Translations under genes and position numbers: made by a program
Notes under the pieces: generated by a model
Seen by the model: only the letters and a program-made list of their open reading frames with translations
Databases searched by the model: none
What the model was told of the DNA's origin: nothing
NCBI GenBank assembly: GCA_001469005.2
Contig: LNZD02000009.1
Span: forward strand, 1 to 39,246
Source of the DNA: SAR324 cluster bacterium lautmerah10
GTDB taxonomy: Bacteria > SAR324 > NAC60-12
Reading direction: 5' to 3'
Length of the DNA stretch: 39,246 nt
In this document: positions 25,093-33,560 of the stretch, piece after piece
How positions within the stretch are numbered: the stretch's first letter is position 1
How the letters are laid out: each line of letters begins with the position of its first letter

Positions 25093-26673
25093 CTAAAGCA
25101 CGATTTTTCTTACGGAAATGATTCCATCGTTTGAGATTAGTTCGTCCAGAATATCTTTTGAAATATCCTGATCCACACTGATAACCGCCATCGCTTCACC
25201 ACCTCGAACATTGCGCCCAAGCTCAAACTGATTGATATTGATCTGGTGCTTCCCGAGGCAGACTCCAATCACTCCGATCATCCCAGGTTTGTCAGAGTTG
25301 GTCGTGACCAGCATGGTCCCTGAAGCCTCCAACTCGCAGACAAAATCGTTGATCAGGGTAATTCGGGGATGGGGTCCGCTGAAAACAACCCCACCGATGG
25401 TGAACTGTTTTCCCTTGAGTTTGAAACAGCATTTAAAAGCGCTTTCATAGTCAGTAAACCCAGGGTCTGTATCCTCAGCCACATGGAGCCCCACACTTTC
25501 TGCAAGCTGATCGGCATTGACATAACTGGCATGATCATGGGCAGCCTGGAGAAATCCCTTGAGAAAACAAAGACGCAGAAGTGAGGTATCCCATTTGGCA
25601 AGGGATCCACGGTACTTGATTTCCAGTTGATTAGGCTGAAAATCGAGAAATTGTGAACTGAACATACCCATTTTTTCAACCAGGGTCGTGTAATGGCGAA
25701 CAGGGCTGGTGGGCAAAACCTTGACACTCGGCATGTTAACCGGAAAATCCACCACCTCTCCACGCAGGGCTCTGGGTACTTGAGTGGCAATCGATTCAGC
25801 AATCCGGATTTGTGCCTCTGAGGTCGAGGCACCAATGTGCGGCGACATCACCACCTGGGGAAGCTGACTGAAAGGATTATCCCGCGGAGGTTCAACTTCC
25901 CAGGTATCAATGCCTGCTGCGGCTACATGTCCAGAATGAAGGGCGTTCAACAGGGAAGTTTCATGGATGACACCTCCCCGCGCGGTATTCAATAAAATCA
26001 CTCCGGGTTTCATCCTTTCGATTTCCATTTCTGAAATCATACCCCGGGTTTCGTCATTCAGCGGAACATGAAATGTGATTACATCAGAAGTATTAAGTAA
26101 TGTGATCCAGTCCACTTTTTGAACTCCATGCCTTTCAAAGACTTCATCAGCAAGGTAGGGGTCGAACGCCTGGACTTTCATATCAAATGCCTTGGCGTAT
26201 CGGGCAACACGATGACCCACATTTCCCAACCCGATGATGCCCAGGCATTTATTCATCAGTTCCCCTCCATTGAAGCGATGACGGTCCCAGTTCAGGGACT
26301 GCATACTCTGATGCGCAGGTACAATTTTCCGGAATGCACTGAGAAGCAAACCCATGGTCAATTCGGCTGCAGAATTGGTATTCTTGCCAGGAGTGTTGAT
26401 GACCAAAATACCTCGCTCCGTGGCATATTCCACATCAATGTTACCCACCCCAACACCTGCACGGGCAATCACCTTCAGTTCCGGTGCTGCCTCGATCATC
26501 TCTTTATTCACCCGGGTTTCCGAACGCGAAAGGATGCAGTGAAAAGGCTGAATGATGCGAAGAACATCCTCGTATGGAAGATCGGGAGAAAATTGAATCT
26601 CTATATCCCTTTCCTGTTCCAGCTTTTTTAGCCCATTGGGATGAATATCTCCGGTTATGAGAACACGGTACAT
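25093..26673 (-). CDS. serA: D-3-phosphoglycerate dehydrogenase, 526 aa
   Basis: First step of serine synthesis: 3-phosphoglycerate to phosphohydroxypyruvate with NAD+. The catalytic domain has ARAGVGVGNIDVEYA, the NAD-binding GLGNVGHRVA, the catalytic Arg in NTARGGVI, the Glu in WEVEPP and the His in SPHIGAS. An intervening domain follows, then an ACT domain at the C terminus (TTNSDKPGMIGVIG) that usually gives serine feedback. This is the long type (about 525 residues). The product, serine, is the substrate of the SHMT-like protein at 19-20 kb. Confidence 0.96.
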   Translation of the reverse strand: MYRVLITGDIHPNGLKKLEQERDIEIQFSPDLPYEDVLRIIQPFHCILSRSETRVNKEMIEAAPELKVIARAGVGVGNIDVEYATERGILVINTPGKNTNSAAELTMGLLLSAFRKIVPAHQSMQSLNWDRHRFNGGELMNKCLGIIGLGNVGHRVARYAKAFDMKVQAFDPYLADEVFERHGVQKVDWITLLNTSDVITFHVPLNDETRGMISEMEIERMKPGVILLNTARGGVIHETSLLNALHSGHVAAAGIDTWEVEPPRDNPFSQLPQVVMSPHIGASTSEAQIRIAESIATQVPRALRGEVVDFPVNMPSVKVLPTSPVRHYTTLVEKMGMFSSQFLDFQPNQLEIKYRGSLAKWDTSLLRLCFLKGFLQAAHDHASYVNADQLAESVGLHVAEDTDPGFTDYESAFKCCFKLKGKQFTIGGVVFSGPHPRITLINDFVCELEASGTMLVTTNSDKPGMIGVIGVCLGKHQININQFELGRNVRGGEAMAVISVDQDISKDILDELISNDGIISVRKIVL

Positions 26674-27289
26674 GGATTGCTATAATGGAGAAAATTGGAA
26701 TAAAAATGACCAATGACAGTTTCACACATCAGGACTTTTTTGCAAGAAAGCACAAGAGAAACTATCACAACAGGGAAAATTTCCTGATGAAAGGAATGTC
26801 TTCATCAAAGGAAGATATATCCTGAATTAAATGGAAAAAATAATTCTGTAACTTCGGAGAACCAAAAACGGAGGAGAGAGGACGGGTGTTTGAAGTATCC
26901 CGTCCTATAGTTTGTTGTTGAGCTTGCTTATTGCATGGAGCAAACAGCGAATGCTGCAGGGATTCACCCTAAAAGCCTTTGCGTACTAAGACCTCTTCCG
27001 GGGTCAGGCGATGAAAACAGCGTGTCCTAACAGAAAGGCGACGGAAAGGGTATAAAACCTTCTTTTCTGATTCTTTCATGGATACTTACTCAAAATAGGG
27101 TTCATAAATCCGGTTTGTTGCATGACAAACCATGTAAACAAAGCCTTTAACACTGAGCGTTGTCGATGATCCACGAACTGCTCAAAATGTTGATGAGATG
27201 CAGATCACCTCTAGCTTTGATTTAGTTATCGGAATCCGGAGGAAAATCTTGAGCACCAGTTTTAGACAAAAACTTTTCTAGGAAGATTC
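26674..27289. other. 616-base region without a gene, upstream of serA and the RHH gene
   Basis: This is the longest gene-free stretch of the window. The left part (26674-26850) is AT-rich and should carry the serA promoter on the minus strand. The middle (26870-27010) holds a dense set of self-complementary elements described in the next entry. The right part (27060-27289) is AT-rich with no coding frame or repeat that I can support. Confidence 0.6.
26873..27005 (+). ncRNA. Candidate structured RNA (or leader), strand uncertain
   Basis: Pairings found by eye: an 8-bp hairpin, AGGACGGG (26879-26886) with CCCGTCCT (26899-26906); GCAAA (26940-26944) with TTTGC (26978-26982), enclosing CAGC/GCTG (26945-26948 and 26953-26956) and AGGG/CCCT (26958-26961 and 26967-26970), a three-way junction; CTTA/TAAG just outside it (26927-26930, 26987-26990); GGAGAGAGG (26873-26881) with CCTCTTCC (26992-26999), with one bulge; and GACCTC/GGGGTC (26990-26995, 27000-27005) with a four-base loop that competes with the previous helix. 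I do not recognise a known family. The opposite strand could fold the same way. Confidence 0.35.
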
Positions 27290-27547
27290 ATGTCACGCGG
27301 GGGGTTCCGGCAAGGAGCTGGGAGGAAAAAGGAATACACTGAACCGGTAAAAAAAATCTTGCTCGGTTTACCGGAATCGGTCCTCGAAGAACTCGACCAA
27401 TTTGCTGAAAAAAGAAAACTATCGCGCCCTAAGGCAGTAGCAGAACTGCTGAAATTGGTTCAGGAAAAGCCGCCATCAGTTCAATTAAAATCGGTTTTGA
27501 TGGAAGAACTTCTGGAACTTCAAAATGAGATTCGAAAATCTCAATGA
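27290..27547 (+). CDS. Small ribbon-helix-helix DNA-binding protein, 85 aa
   Basis: The N terminus GGFRQGAGRKK is a basic tail often seen before ribbon-helix-helix (CopG/Arc-type) domains. Then come a predicted beta strand (KKILLGLPESVLEELD) and two helices (DQFAEKRKLSRPKAVAELLKL). Such proteins bind DNA as dimers and can be transcription regulators or antitoxins. No toxin gene is adjacent. AGGAAG lies five bases before the ATG, giving a well-supported start. Its last seven bases overlap the end of the convergent minus-strand membrane protein gene. It follows the structured 616-base region and may be controlled by it or act on it. Confidence 0.7.
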   Translation: MSRGGFRQGAGRKKEYTEPVKKILLGLPESVLEELDQFAEKRKLSRPKAVAELLKLVQEKPPSVQLKSVLMEELLELQNEIRKSQ

Positions 27548-27759
27548 GTTTTCTCAGTTTTTGAATCAACCGCCTGAGAGGATTCCCTCAAGATATCAGC
27601 TTGAATCGACTTTTCAGAATCAGGCTGATCTTTAACATCCCCGTAAATCGTATTGAGACGCTGCTTAGCTTCACGGAACCGGCGTCGTGATCGTCTGATT
27701 TCCCACCATCCCAGCAGAAGCATCGCGACAAACATCATCACAATCAGAACGATTCCCAT
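27541..27759 (-). CDS. Small single-pass membrane protein, 72 aa
   Basis: The first 20 residues form a hydrophobic segment (IVLIVMMFVAMLLLGWW), followed by a strongly basic stretch (RRSRRRFREAKQR) and a hydrophilic C-terminal tail. This predicts an inner-membrane anchor with the tail in the cytoplasm. No family recognised. Its stop overlaps the stop of the convergent RHH gene, and it may be the last gene of the minus-strand group at 27838-29713. The coding call rests on the open frame, the membrane segment with basic flank, and ordinary codon use. Confidence 0.55.
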   Translation of the reverse strand: MGIVLIVMMFVAMLLLGWWEIRRSRRRFREAKQRLNTIYGDVKDQPDSEKSIQADILRESSQAVDSKTEKTH

Positions 27760-27837
27760 TTATTTTGGCTGAATTGATGAAGAAATAAGCATCAAGAGTC
27801 AACTGGCTGAACTACAAGATCTAGAGAGGCATCCTTT

Positions 27838-28089
27838 TCAGGATTTGACTCGCCTCCGCATCCAACCGACATAAATCAGAGCCCCAAAAAAAGCAATTCC
27901 GATTGCAAGCATTCCGGCACGTTTTTGTTCTACCCCAAAAAGCATGAAAACCACGATCAGACTATAGAGGGAGATCATGATTCCCAGGAACCAGTCAACC
28001 CAGGGAAAAGAAGGCCCATCCTTCTTTTTAAATTTGCGGCGCAGATAGAACCAACCACCGATAATCAGCAGTAACAGCGCCAGTTTCAT
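27838..28089 (-). CDS. Small two-pass membrane protein, 83 aa
   Basis: Three hydrophobic stretches can be seen: residues 2-17 ([16 protein letters not shown]), 32-50 ([19 protein letters not shown]) and 58-77, ending in MRRRVKS. The protein is therefore an inner-membrane protein with two or three passes. No family is recognised. Its ATG overlaps the stop codon of the DUF4254 gene by four bases (ATGA), so it is translated with the DUF4254 and GT9 genes and probably works with them. Confidence 0.65.
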   Translation of the reverse strand: MKLALLLLIIGGWFYLRRKFKKKDGPSFPWVDWFLGIMISLYSLIVVFMLFGVEQKRAGMLAIGIAFFGALIYVGWMRRRVKS

Positions 28090-28706
28090 AATAGGGTCTT
28101 TTTCTGGTACAGAACAGGATTCAGACTGGAATCGTTATACATTTTCATCTGACGATAAACCTTGAGGAATTTTCTTCCTGATCCGAGATCTTCCAGGATT
28201 TCCTGCAAACATTCTCCAAGATCACGCCTCTGTTCAAGGAGCAAATGCAGTTTGGTTTCGCAATTTAGACGGTGTTCCGACGATGCGTCAGGACGCCTTG
28301 TTTCCTCCTCCATATGATAAATTTTGAGAGCACTGATGGAAAGCCGGTCGATCATGCTTCCTGGAGTTTCACTGTTCAACCTTGCATCCTCCAATTTCTT
28401 AATTTTCCTTTGGTTCAATAATTCCAGCAACGCTTCATCAATCTGTTCAATCTTGTCATTGCGTCTCTGATTCAGCCGGTCGATGCTGCGCTTCACATCC
28501 GCGATAACGGAATCAGAGGCTTCCGGGTCCCGGGCCTTGTCTTCCTCATGCCAGAGTTCGAAATTGGTATGATGTTGTTCCGTGATTAAGGTGAGCAATT
28601 GATCTCCCTTTTCTGGAACATACTGAGTCTGGTGCCACTCATCCACTTGGCTCAACTGTGTCTCAAGCAGACTATCGACATCAAGAAACGAATTTTGGGA
28701 TGTCAT
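28086..28706 (-). CDS. DUF4254-family protein, 206 aa
   Basis: A soluble, helical, highly charged protein. The stretch [17 protein letters not shown] and the following [20 protein letters not shown] match the pattern I associate with DUF4254 proteins. Its function is unknown. It starts in an ATGA overlap with the stop of the family 9 glycosyltransferase and ends in an ATGA overlap with a small membrane protein, so the three products are expected in similar amounts and likely share a role in surface carbohydrate. The conserved His and acidic residues in the first helix could be functional. Confidence 0.8.
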   Translation of the reverse strand: MTSQNSFLDVDSLLETQLSQVDEWHQTQYVPEKGDQLLTLITEQHHTNFELWHEEDKARDPEASDSVIADVKRSIDRLNQRRNDKIEQIDEALLELLNQRKIKKLEDARLNSETPGSMIDRLSISALKIYHMEEETRRPDASSEHRLNCETKLHLLLEQRRDLGECLQEILEDLGSGRKFLKVYRQMKMYNDSSLNPVLYQKKTLL

Positions 28707-29713
28707 AGAACATGATCATTCAAGAGTTTTTTCAGCGCCTGATGAACCTCATCCACTGGTACGTCACGGATGCAGCTCAAGTGCTCACATTCAGGATAGG
28801 TGCAGCTTTGTTTGCAGCCCGGATCATATTCGACACTACGATGCTGGGTTGGTCCAGGAGGGGTCCAGCTCACTGCGGAAGGCTTGCCAAAAATTCCCAG
28901 GGTTGGAATTCCTGCCGCAATCGCCAGGTGCCTCAAACCATTATCATTCCCAAGATGAATGTCCATTTTTCCGAGTAAAGCCCGAGTCTGGAGCAGGTCA
29001 GGAATTCCCACGTCAGGCATAGGATCATTGTTCATTTCTTTTTTCACAGACTCAATGAAATGCTCCTCGCCCGGACCGTAGAGGAAGTACAATTGAGCAC
29101 CCTGAGATTCTATCAGCCAGTCGGACAACTTGGCAAAATGCTGGGCCGGCCAAACCTTGTAAGGCTGACGAGAGACAGGAGACACTGAAACCTGGAGTTT
29201 TCCCGCTTGTGAACCAACGGATTTCAAAAGTTTCTCGGCATAGGCTTGATCTTCAGTAGAAGATTCCATCTCCAGTTCCAGGTCAGTACTTTCAACCCCA
29301 AGCGGCTCCAGCAGATTCATTTTGTGTTGTGCAGAATATGTAGAATCCGTTGGTAGACCGATGGCCCGATGGTAACACCAGCTTCTCCCCTTGAAATCGA
29401 ATCCAATTCGATATCCCGAACCGGAAATTCGACTCAGCAAAGCTGTTCTTGGATTTCCCTGAAAATCGATGACACAGTCATAATTCTGACTGCGAATCCT
29501 GCGGTAGAATTTTAGACGATCCAGAATTGAATTATTTTTGGGATAAAGAAGAAGGTGATCCAGGTGGGGGTTGTTTTTATAAACCTGGTCGGAAGGTGAT
29601 TCTGTTAGAAAACTAATGCTTGCTTCAGGGAATGCTTTTCTCAGTGCCCTCACGGCAGGTGTTGTCATCATCACGTCCCCAATCCTGCGAAGCTGAATCA
29701 GGAGCAGATTCAT
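28703..29713 (-). CDS. Glycosyltransferase family 9 protein (heptosyltransferase type), 336 aa
   Basis: The first residues [27 protein letters not shown] and the later [12 protein letters not shown] plus [23 protein letters not shown] are signatures of GT9, which includes WaaC/WaaF/WaaQ heptosyltransferases of lipopolysaccharide core. Both Rossmann halves are present, length is usual (about 340), and AAAAGGA lies before the ATG. The Cys-rich C terminus ([15 protein letters not shown]) is like many GT9 proteins. Whether the sugar is heptose cannot be told. ADP-heptose supply would depend on the HldE homologue at 17.6 kb. Confidence 0.9.
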   Translation of the reverse strand: MNLLLIQLRRIGDVMMTTPAVRALRKAFPEASISFLTESPSDQVYKNNPHLDHLLLYPKNNSILDRLKFYRRIRSQNYDCVIDFQGNPRTALLSRISGSGYRIGFDFKGRSWCYHRAIGLPTDSTYSAQHKMNLLEPLGVESTDLELEMESSTEDQAYAEKLLKSVGSQAGKLQVSVSPVSRQPYKVWPAQHFAKLSDWLIESQGAQLYFLYGPGEEHFIESVKKEMNNDPMPDVGIPDLLQTRALLGKMDIHLGNDNGLRHLAIAAGIPTLGIFGKPSAVSWTPPGPTQHRSVEYDPGCKQSCTYPECEHLSCIRDVPVDEVHQALKKLLNDHVL

Positions 29714-29737
29714 GGATTTCCTTTTTCCAAAAGGAAT

Positions 29738-30064
29738 TCACTCATCCTTTTGAATCGTGATCTCCCGCATTCGCTGTTCTTTGGATGCTATTTCCTGGAT
29801 CTGTGCCCCGACTTTATCGTTGCTGATGACCGGATGAACTTTTGCAATGAACTGGTCATTGACCCAAAGTTCCAAAGGCTGGCCTGTCATCGAGTCCAGT
29901 TCCAATACTGACCCCTGTCCGAGTTTTAGAATTTCTGCAATTTCCATCTGACATTCCCCCAAGATCAGACGCGTGGTTAGGGTCATTTCCGGAAGGGATT
30001 CGAACTGTGCTCCGCTTTCCCTGGAAATCAGATCCGTTTCAGAAAGATTTTTTTCTTCCCCCAT
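29738..30064 (-). CDS. FliN-type flagellar motor switch/secretion C-ring protein, 108 aa
   Basis: A SpoA domain fills residues 25-95: the pattern TLTTRLILGECQMEIAEILKLGQGSVLELD and the C-terminal WVNDQFIAKVHPVISNDKVGAQI follow FliN. FliN builds the flagellar C-ring (or, as YscQ-C/HrcQb, the type III secretion C-ring). Length fits FliN (about 100-140). No other flagellar gene is in the window, so the gene stands apart from its system. Its ATG is only four bases from the start of the divergent exonuclease gene. Confidence 0.85.
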   Translation of the reverse strand: MGEEKNLSETDLISRESGAQFESLPEMTLTTRLILGECQMEIAEILKLGQGSVLELDSMTGQPLELWVNDQFIAKVHPVISNDKVGAQIQEIASKEQRMREITIQKDE

Positions 30065-30068
30065 TTTT

Positions 30069-31289
30069 ATGGAACCTAAGATCGAACAAAGAACTCGCTT
30101 TGTGATGGCAGTTTTGATAGATAATGAATGGTCACTATACCATCGGTTGTCTTCAGAACAAGCTGATTCAATTTCTGATTATCCAAGTTTCCAACGACAC
30201 AAATTGACTGCCTCAACGAATTCATCTGGTTTTTCAGAATCACTGGGCCAAGATCAGCTGAAGTTATTTCAACAAGAAGGCATCAGCATCCATGAATTGA
30301 GAAGAACCTATGAGGGGTCATTTCAAAATTTAGCGGAAAAAATCTACCATAGCTGGAGTAGTGGTGAATTGTCCGTGAAGCGAACCTGGGGAGGAGTTCT
30401 AGAAGACGCCGAGACGATCGGCTATGAACATAGTGCCTGCCTCCTGCCGGAGGATGTACTGATACTCAAAGAGCCTGAAAAAGGGGTTTCTTCCAAAAAA
30501 TTGGTAACCTGGAATGTTAATTCGATCCGCTCCAGAATGAACGTTCTGCTTCAGTGGCTGGAAAAACATCAGCCTGAAGTTTTATGCCTGCAGGAAACCA
30601 AGGTGGAGGATCAGCTATTCCCCTCTTGGGAATTGGAACAGGCTGGTTATAAATCATACTGGTATGGTCAGAAAACCTACAATGGAGTTGCCATTCTTTC
30701 TAGGCAACCCCTAACCGACATCCGAAAAGGTTTTATTAATCAGTATGATTCAGAGAACGCTCGTCTGATTTCAGGAATCTGGAAAGGCATCCGGATCATT
30801 AATGTCTATGTTCCCCAGGGACAAAACACGGAATCTGAGAAATTCCCCTACAAACTCGAATTTTTGCAACAGCTTCATCAGGAAATTTCTTCGGAATCCT
30901 ATTCCGATCTACCAATCATCATGGTTGGAGACTTCAATGTGGCGCTGGACCCTGGAGATGTGAATGACCCGGAAGCCATGTTCGGACATGTCAGTTATCA
31001 TCCGAGTGAACATGAAAAAATGAATGCCTTCCTTAATCAGGACTCCTCAAAACCAGAGCATCTCCAGTTTCACGACATTTTTCGCCGTTTCGATTCACGG
31101 GAACATCAGTTCACCTGGTGGGATTTCCGCACTCGCGGGTACGAACGGGGGGAAGGAATGAGGATCGACCATATCCTGGCCTCCTCATCCCTGCTGAAAC
31201 AAATTACAAACTGCAGTATCGACTCCATGGTCCGGGGAGAAGAAAAACCATCGGATCATGCCCCGGTCCTTTGTGAAATAGAAATATGA
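30069..31289 (+). CDS. Exonuclease III (AP endonuclease) with unknown N-terminal extension, 406 aa
   Basis: From about residue 145 the protein is a full exonuclease III domain: LVTWNVNSIRSR (Asn), LCLQETK (Glu), VPQGQN, VGDFNVALDPGDV (Asp/Asn), RIDHILAS and the catalytic SDHAPV at the end. It would cut at abasic sites and remove 3' blocking groups. The 144 residues before it have no recognised domain; normal XthA starts at this Asn region. A TTG at 30501 could start a plain XthA of about 262 residues, but the extension is in frame with no stop. I use the ATG at 30069; a longer frame to 29973 overlaps fliN. No other repair gene is adjacent. Confidence 0.85.
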   Translation: MEPKIEQRTRFVMAVLIDNEWSLYHRLSSEQADSISDYPSFQRHKLTASTNSSGFSESLGQDQLKLFQQEGISIHELRRTYEGSFQNLAEKIYHSWSSGELSVKRTWGGVLEDAETIGYEHSACLLPEDVLILKEPEKGVSSKKLVTWNVNSIRSRMNVLLQWLEKHQPEVLCLQETKVEDQLFPSWELEQAGYKSYWYGQKTYNGVAILSRQPLTDIRKGFINQYDSENARLISGIWKGIRIINVYVPQGQNTESEKFPYKLEFLQQLHQEISSESYSDLPIIMVGDFNVALDPGDVNDPEAMFGHVSYHPSEHEKMNAFLNQDSSKPEHLQFHDIFRRFDSREHQFTWWDFRTRGYERGEGMRIDHILASSSLLKQITNCSIDSMVRGEEKPSDHAPVLCEIEI

Positions 31290-31302
31290 AGGCCTGGTTC
31301 TC

Positions 31303-31644
31303 ATGAAAAATTTCAGAAACAATATACTTATACCGACCCGCAGGTTTTTAGTGATTAGCCTAATTTTTGCATTCATCACTGTTCAGGTTCATGCTCAGGA
31401 ACCGGAACGCCCAAGCAGTGGAGCAATGATGATTGATGTTCCAGTCAGAATCTTGAGCTTGGGTTTGAGCGTGGTTTCCACAGCTTTTTTTATCGTGGCT
31501 CTTCCCTTCACCCTATCTTCAGGGAGCACCGGAGATGCCTGGGAAACGCTGGTGGAAGAACCCTTTGAATTTACATTCATCCGGCCTTTGGGTCAGTTTG
31601 ATGATTGGAAAACAACTTCTTCTTCGGAAAAAGAAGATTCCTGA
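31303..31644 (+). CDS. Small exported/membrane hypothetical protein, 113 aa
   Basis: The first 30 residues resemble a signal peptide (basic NNILIPTRR, then hydrophobic FLVISLIFAFITV, cut likely after VHAQ). A second hydrophobic segment, about residues 48-72, reads ILSLGLSVVSTAFFIVALPF. The tail is acidic and serine-rich. Family not recognised. It is 13 bases after the exonuclease gene and six bases before the next exported protein, so these genes probably share a message. The protein likely sits in the inner membrane or periplasm. Confidence 0.7.
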   Translation: MKNFRNNILIPTRRFLVISLIFAFITVQVHAQEPERPSSGAMMIDVPVRILSLGLSVVSTAFFIVALPFTLSSGSTGDAWETLVEEPFEFTFIRPLGQFDDWKTTSSSEKEDS

Positions 31645-31650
31645 AAAAAA

Positions 31651-32187
31651 ATGATGAAATCGAAACTCATTTCAATTCTGCTTCCTCTAATTTTGGGATT
31701 CATGCTGTTATTTGGAAGTCCACTCAAAGCAGAACTATTTTCCGTGAGTGCTGGTATTCCCCTCAGTCATGACATTAAGGACGAAAATTTAGACTCGGAT
31801 GGAGTGAGCGGATTTTTCTTTCATGTTAAATTCCCCATCCTGGTTGGAGTCGGACTCGAAAATTATGAGACGAAAATCAAAGACTCGGACACAAAAATCG
31901 GTACTACGATGTATGATATTTTTTATCTGCTGCCGATTCCGGTGATCAATCTGACCGTTGGCCTGGGTGCAGGTCAGTCCGAATTAAAGTGTTCAACCTG
32001 CTCATCTTCATATGACGTCGGTACCGCCACCCAAATCTATAGCAGCCTTGGAATTCCAATTCTTGGAATCATGGACGCACATCTAAGCTATCGCATCGTC
32101 AACTCTTCCGTTAAGTCGAAAAACGGTTCAGAAGAATACAAAACGGGAGGTAATGTGCTTGGAGCAGGAATCAGCATCGGGTTCTAA
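31651..32187 (+). CDS. Exported beta-barrel-like protein, 178 aa
   Basis: Residues 1-27 form a signal peptide (likely cut after KAEL). The rest is built of alternating amphipathic strands with many Gly and aromatic residues, ending ISIGF; a C-terminal Phe is the usual outer-membrane barrel assembly signal. About eight strands would fit a small barrel. CSTCSS in the middle may form a disulfide. No family recognised. It precedes a second protein of the same build by two bases, suggesting a tandem pair. Function is unknown; outer-membrane location is inferred. Confidence 0.7.
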   Translation: MMKSKLISILLPLILGFMLLFGSPLKAELFSVSAGIPLSHDIKDENLDSDGVSGFFFHVKFPILVGVGLENYETKIKDSDTKIGTTMYDIFYLLPIPVINLTVGLGAGQSELKCSTCSSSYDVGTATQIYSSLGIPILGIMDAHLSYRIVNSSVKSKNGSEEYKTGGNVLGAGISIGF

Positions 32188-32189
32188 CC

Positions 32190-32840
32190 ATGTCTCTAAA
32201 CAACACCCTGCAAAAAACTTTCTTAGCTTTACTGGCCGGTCTGATTCTAGGACTCGGTCCAGCCCAATCTGTAAAGGCACAATTTTTCGGCATCAGCCTC
32301 GATACGGCCATCGGTTACAGTGCGGCCAAGAAAGGGGTTATCGGGGGTTCGGTTGGTATCACACACCCGATTCCGCTGGTTCCAAACATTGGTTTTTCCA
32401 CACTTGCCTTTGAAGAATTGGAAGAACAACAGAGTACCGACGCGAGCACGCAGATTTCGATGGAAACAAAGAACAAACTTTCCACCATCAATGTGTTCTA
32501 CAACGTACCATTTCCTGTAGTCTCAATGTCTCTGGGGTTTGGTTATGGAACTTTCAAATCCCAAACGACGCTAACCTATCTGAAAAACAATGTTCATCAG
32601 GGAACTTCTCCGGATTCCATCAAAGAACAATCGATCCCTGTTGCAGAAGGTTTCATTCATGTTGGTCTTCCATTCTGGAATATCATTGAATTTCATATCG
32701 GGTATCACGCCTTTTCAGCAGCAGCAGTTCAAAGGGATAAGGGAAGAAGTTTGGACATCAGCGGCATTTCAGGAATCGATTTCAAAAAAGTCAATTACAG
32801 CGGCGGAATGAGTACGATCGGGATTCAACTTGCTTTCTAA
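32190..32840 (+). CDS. Exported beta-barrel-like protein, 216 aa, likely paralogue of the previous gene
   Basis: Residues 1-30 form a signal peptide (cut near VKAQF). The remainder has the same layout as the upstream protein: FFGISLDTAIGYS near the start, a middle part with PVVSMSLGFGYGTF matching PVINLTVGLGAGQS, and a C-terminal STIGIQLAF ending in Phe. This suggests duplication of a small outer-membrane barrel gene. A segment around residue 80-110 is polar and may be an external loop. Its TAA overlaps the ATG of the next gene by one base. Confidence 0.72.
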   Translation: MSLNNTLQKTFLALLAGLILGLGPAQSVKAQFFGISLDTAIGYSAAKKGVIGGSVGITHPIPLVPNIGFSTLAFEELEEQQSTDASTQISMETKNKLSTINVFYNVPFPVVSMSLGFGYGTFKSQTTLTYLKNNVHQGTSPDSIKEQSIPVAEGFIHVGLPFWNIIEFHIGYHAFSAAAVQRDKGRSLDISGISGIDFKKVNYSGGMSTIGIQLAF

Positions 32841-33556
32841 TGCTTCCCAATCCGTTTCCGGATCATATCTCTTTCTGCCTCCTCCCGATTCATTCCACAT
32901 CAAATCAGAAACTGCATCCGGCTGAAGAAAACTACTTCAGCCAGCTAAGTTCCGTTTCCAGGAAAGAACACTACCGGTCCGGAAGAATCTGTGCCGGAGA
33001 AGTACTTTCCAAACTTGGAGCCCGAGGACAGCCTGTCTTGCGGGACCCGCAAACTCGGGAACCTTTGTGGCCTGAAGGAATTTCCGGAGCAATCACTCAT
33101 AGTGGAAACTGGGCCGCAGCTGCTGCAGGAAAAACTTCAGACGTTTCAGGAATCGGAATCGATCTTGAGGATTTGGAAAGGCAAGTTGACTCCAGGATTT
33201 CAAGACATGTCTGTATTCCTGAAGAACAAAAATGGCTTCAAGAATGCGGGGAAGATTGTTTGGAACAGAACCTCAAAATTATTTTTTCCGCGAAGGAGTC
33301 AATATTTAAGGCTTTTTTCCCCTATACACGGACCTACCTTCATTTCCATGATGCCAGGATATTGATGGAACAGACCTTCTTCCATAACTCAAAGTATGAT
33401 TCCTTATCTGTGAAAGAAAAGAATTCGAAACCTGCAAAGTTTGAGTTTGAATATTTGATGTTGAATGAGAAGGTTATCAGACAAACTGGGATCTCAGAGG
33501 GTAAAGGGAGGGTGCATTTTTTCGAAAATTATGTTCTTACCTCATTATTTTTTTAA
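32840..33556 (+). CDS. 4'-phosphopantetheinyl transferase, EntD/Sfp type, 238 aa
   Basis: Activates carrier proteins by transferring phosphopantetheine from CoA. Key motifs: SGAITHSGNW (with the conserved His), IGIDLED (Asp and Glu that bind Mg), and IFSAKESIFKAF (Lys, Glu and Lys). The pattern is that of the EntD/Sfp family, not AcpS. The C terminus ends in VLTSLFF. The start overlaps the TAA of the barrel gene (TAATG), so it is co-translated although its job seems unrelated. No polyketide or nonribosomal peptide genes are in the window; it could serve fatty-acid or secondary pathways elsewhere. Confidence 0.87.
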   Translation: MLPNPFPDHISFCLLPIHSTSNQKLHPAEENYFSQLSSVSRKEHYRSGRICAGEVLSKLGARGQPVLRDPQTREPLWPEGISGAITHSGNWAAAAAGKTSDVSGIGIDLEDLERQVDSRISRHVCIPEEQKWLQECGEDCLEQNLKIIFSAKESIFKAFFPYTRTYLHFHDARILMEQTFFHNSKYDSLSVKEKNSKPAKFEFEYLMLNEKVIRQTGISEGKGRVHFFENYVLTSLFF

Positions 33557-33560
33557 ATCC

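Noticed and set aside
26939..26972. A tmRNA-like tag: the frame GCA AAC AGC GAA ... TAA starts like ANDE-type tags
   Set aside because: The peptide does not end in LAA or similar, the conserved 5' and 3' tRNA-like ends of tmRNA are absent from the region, and the match is only four codons.
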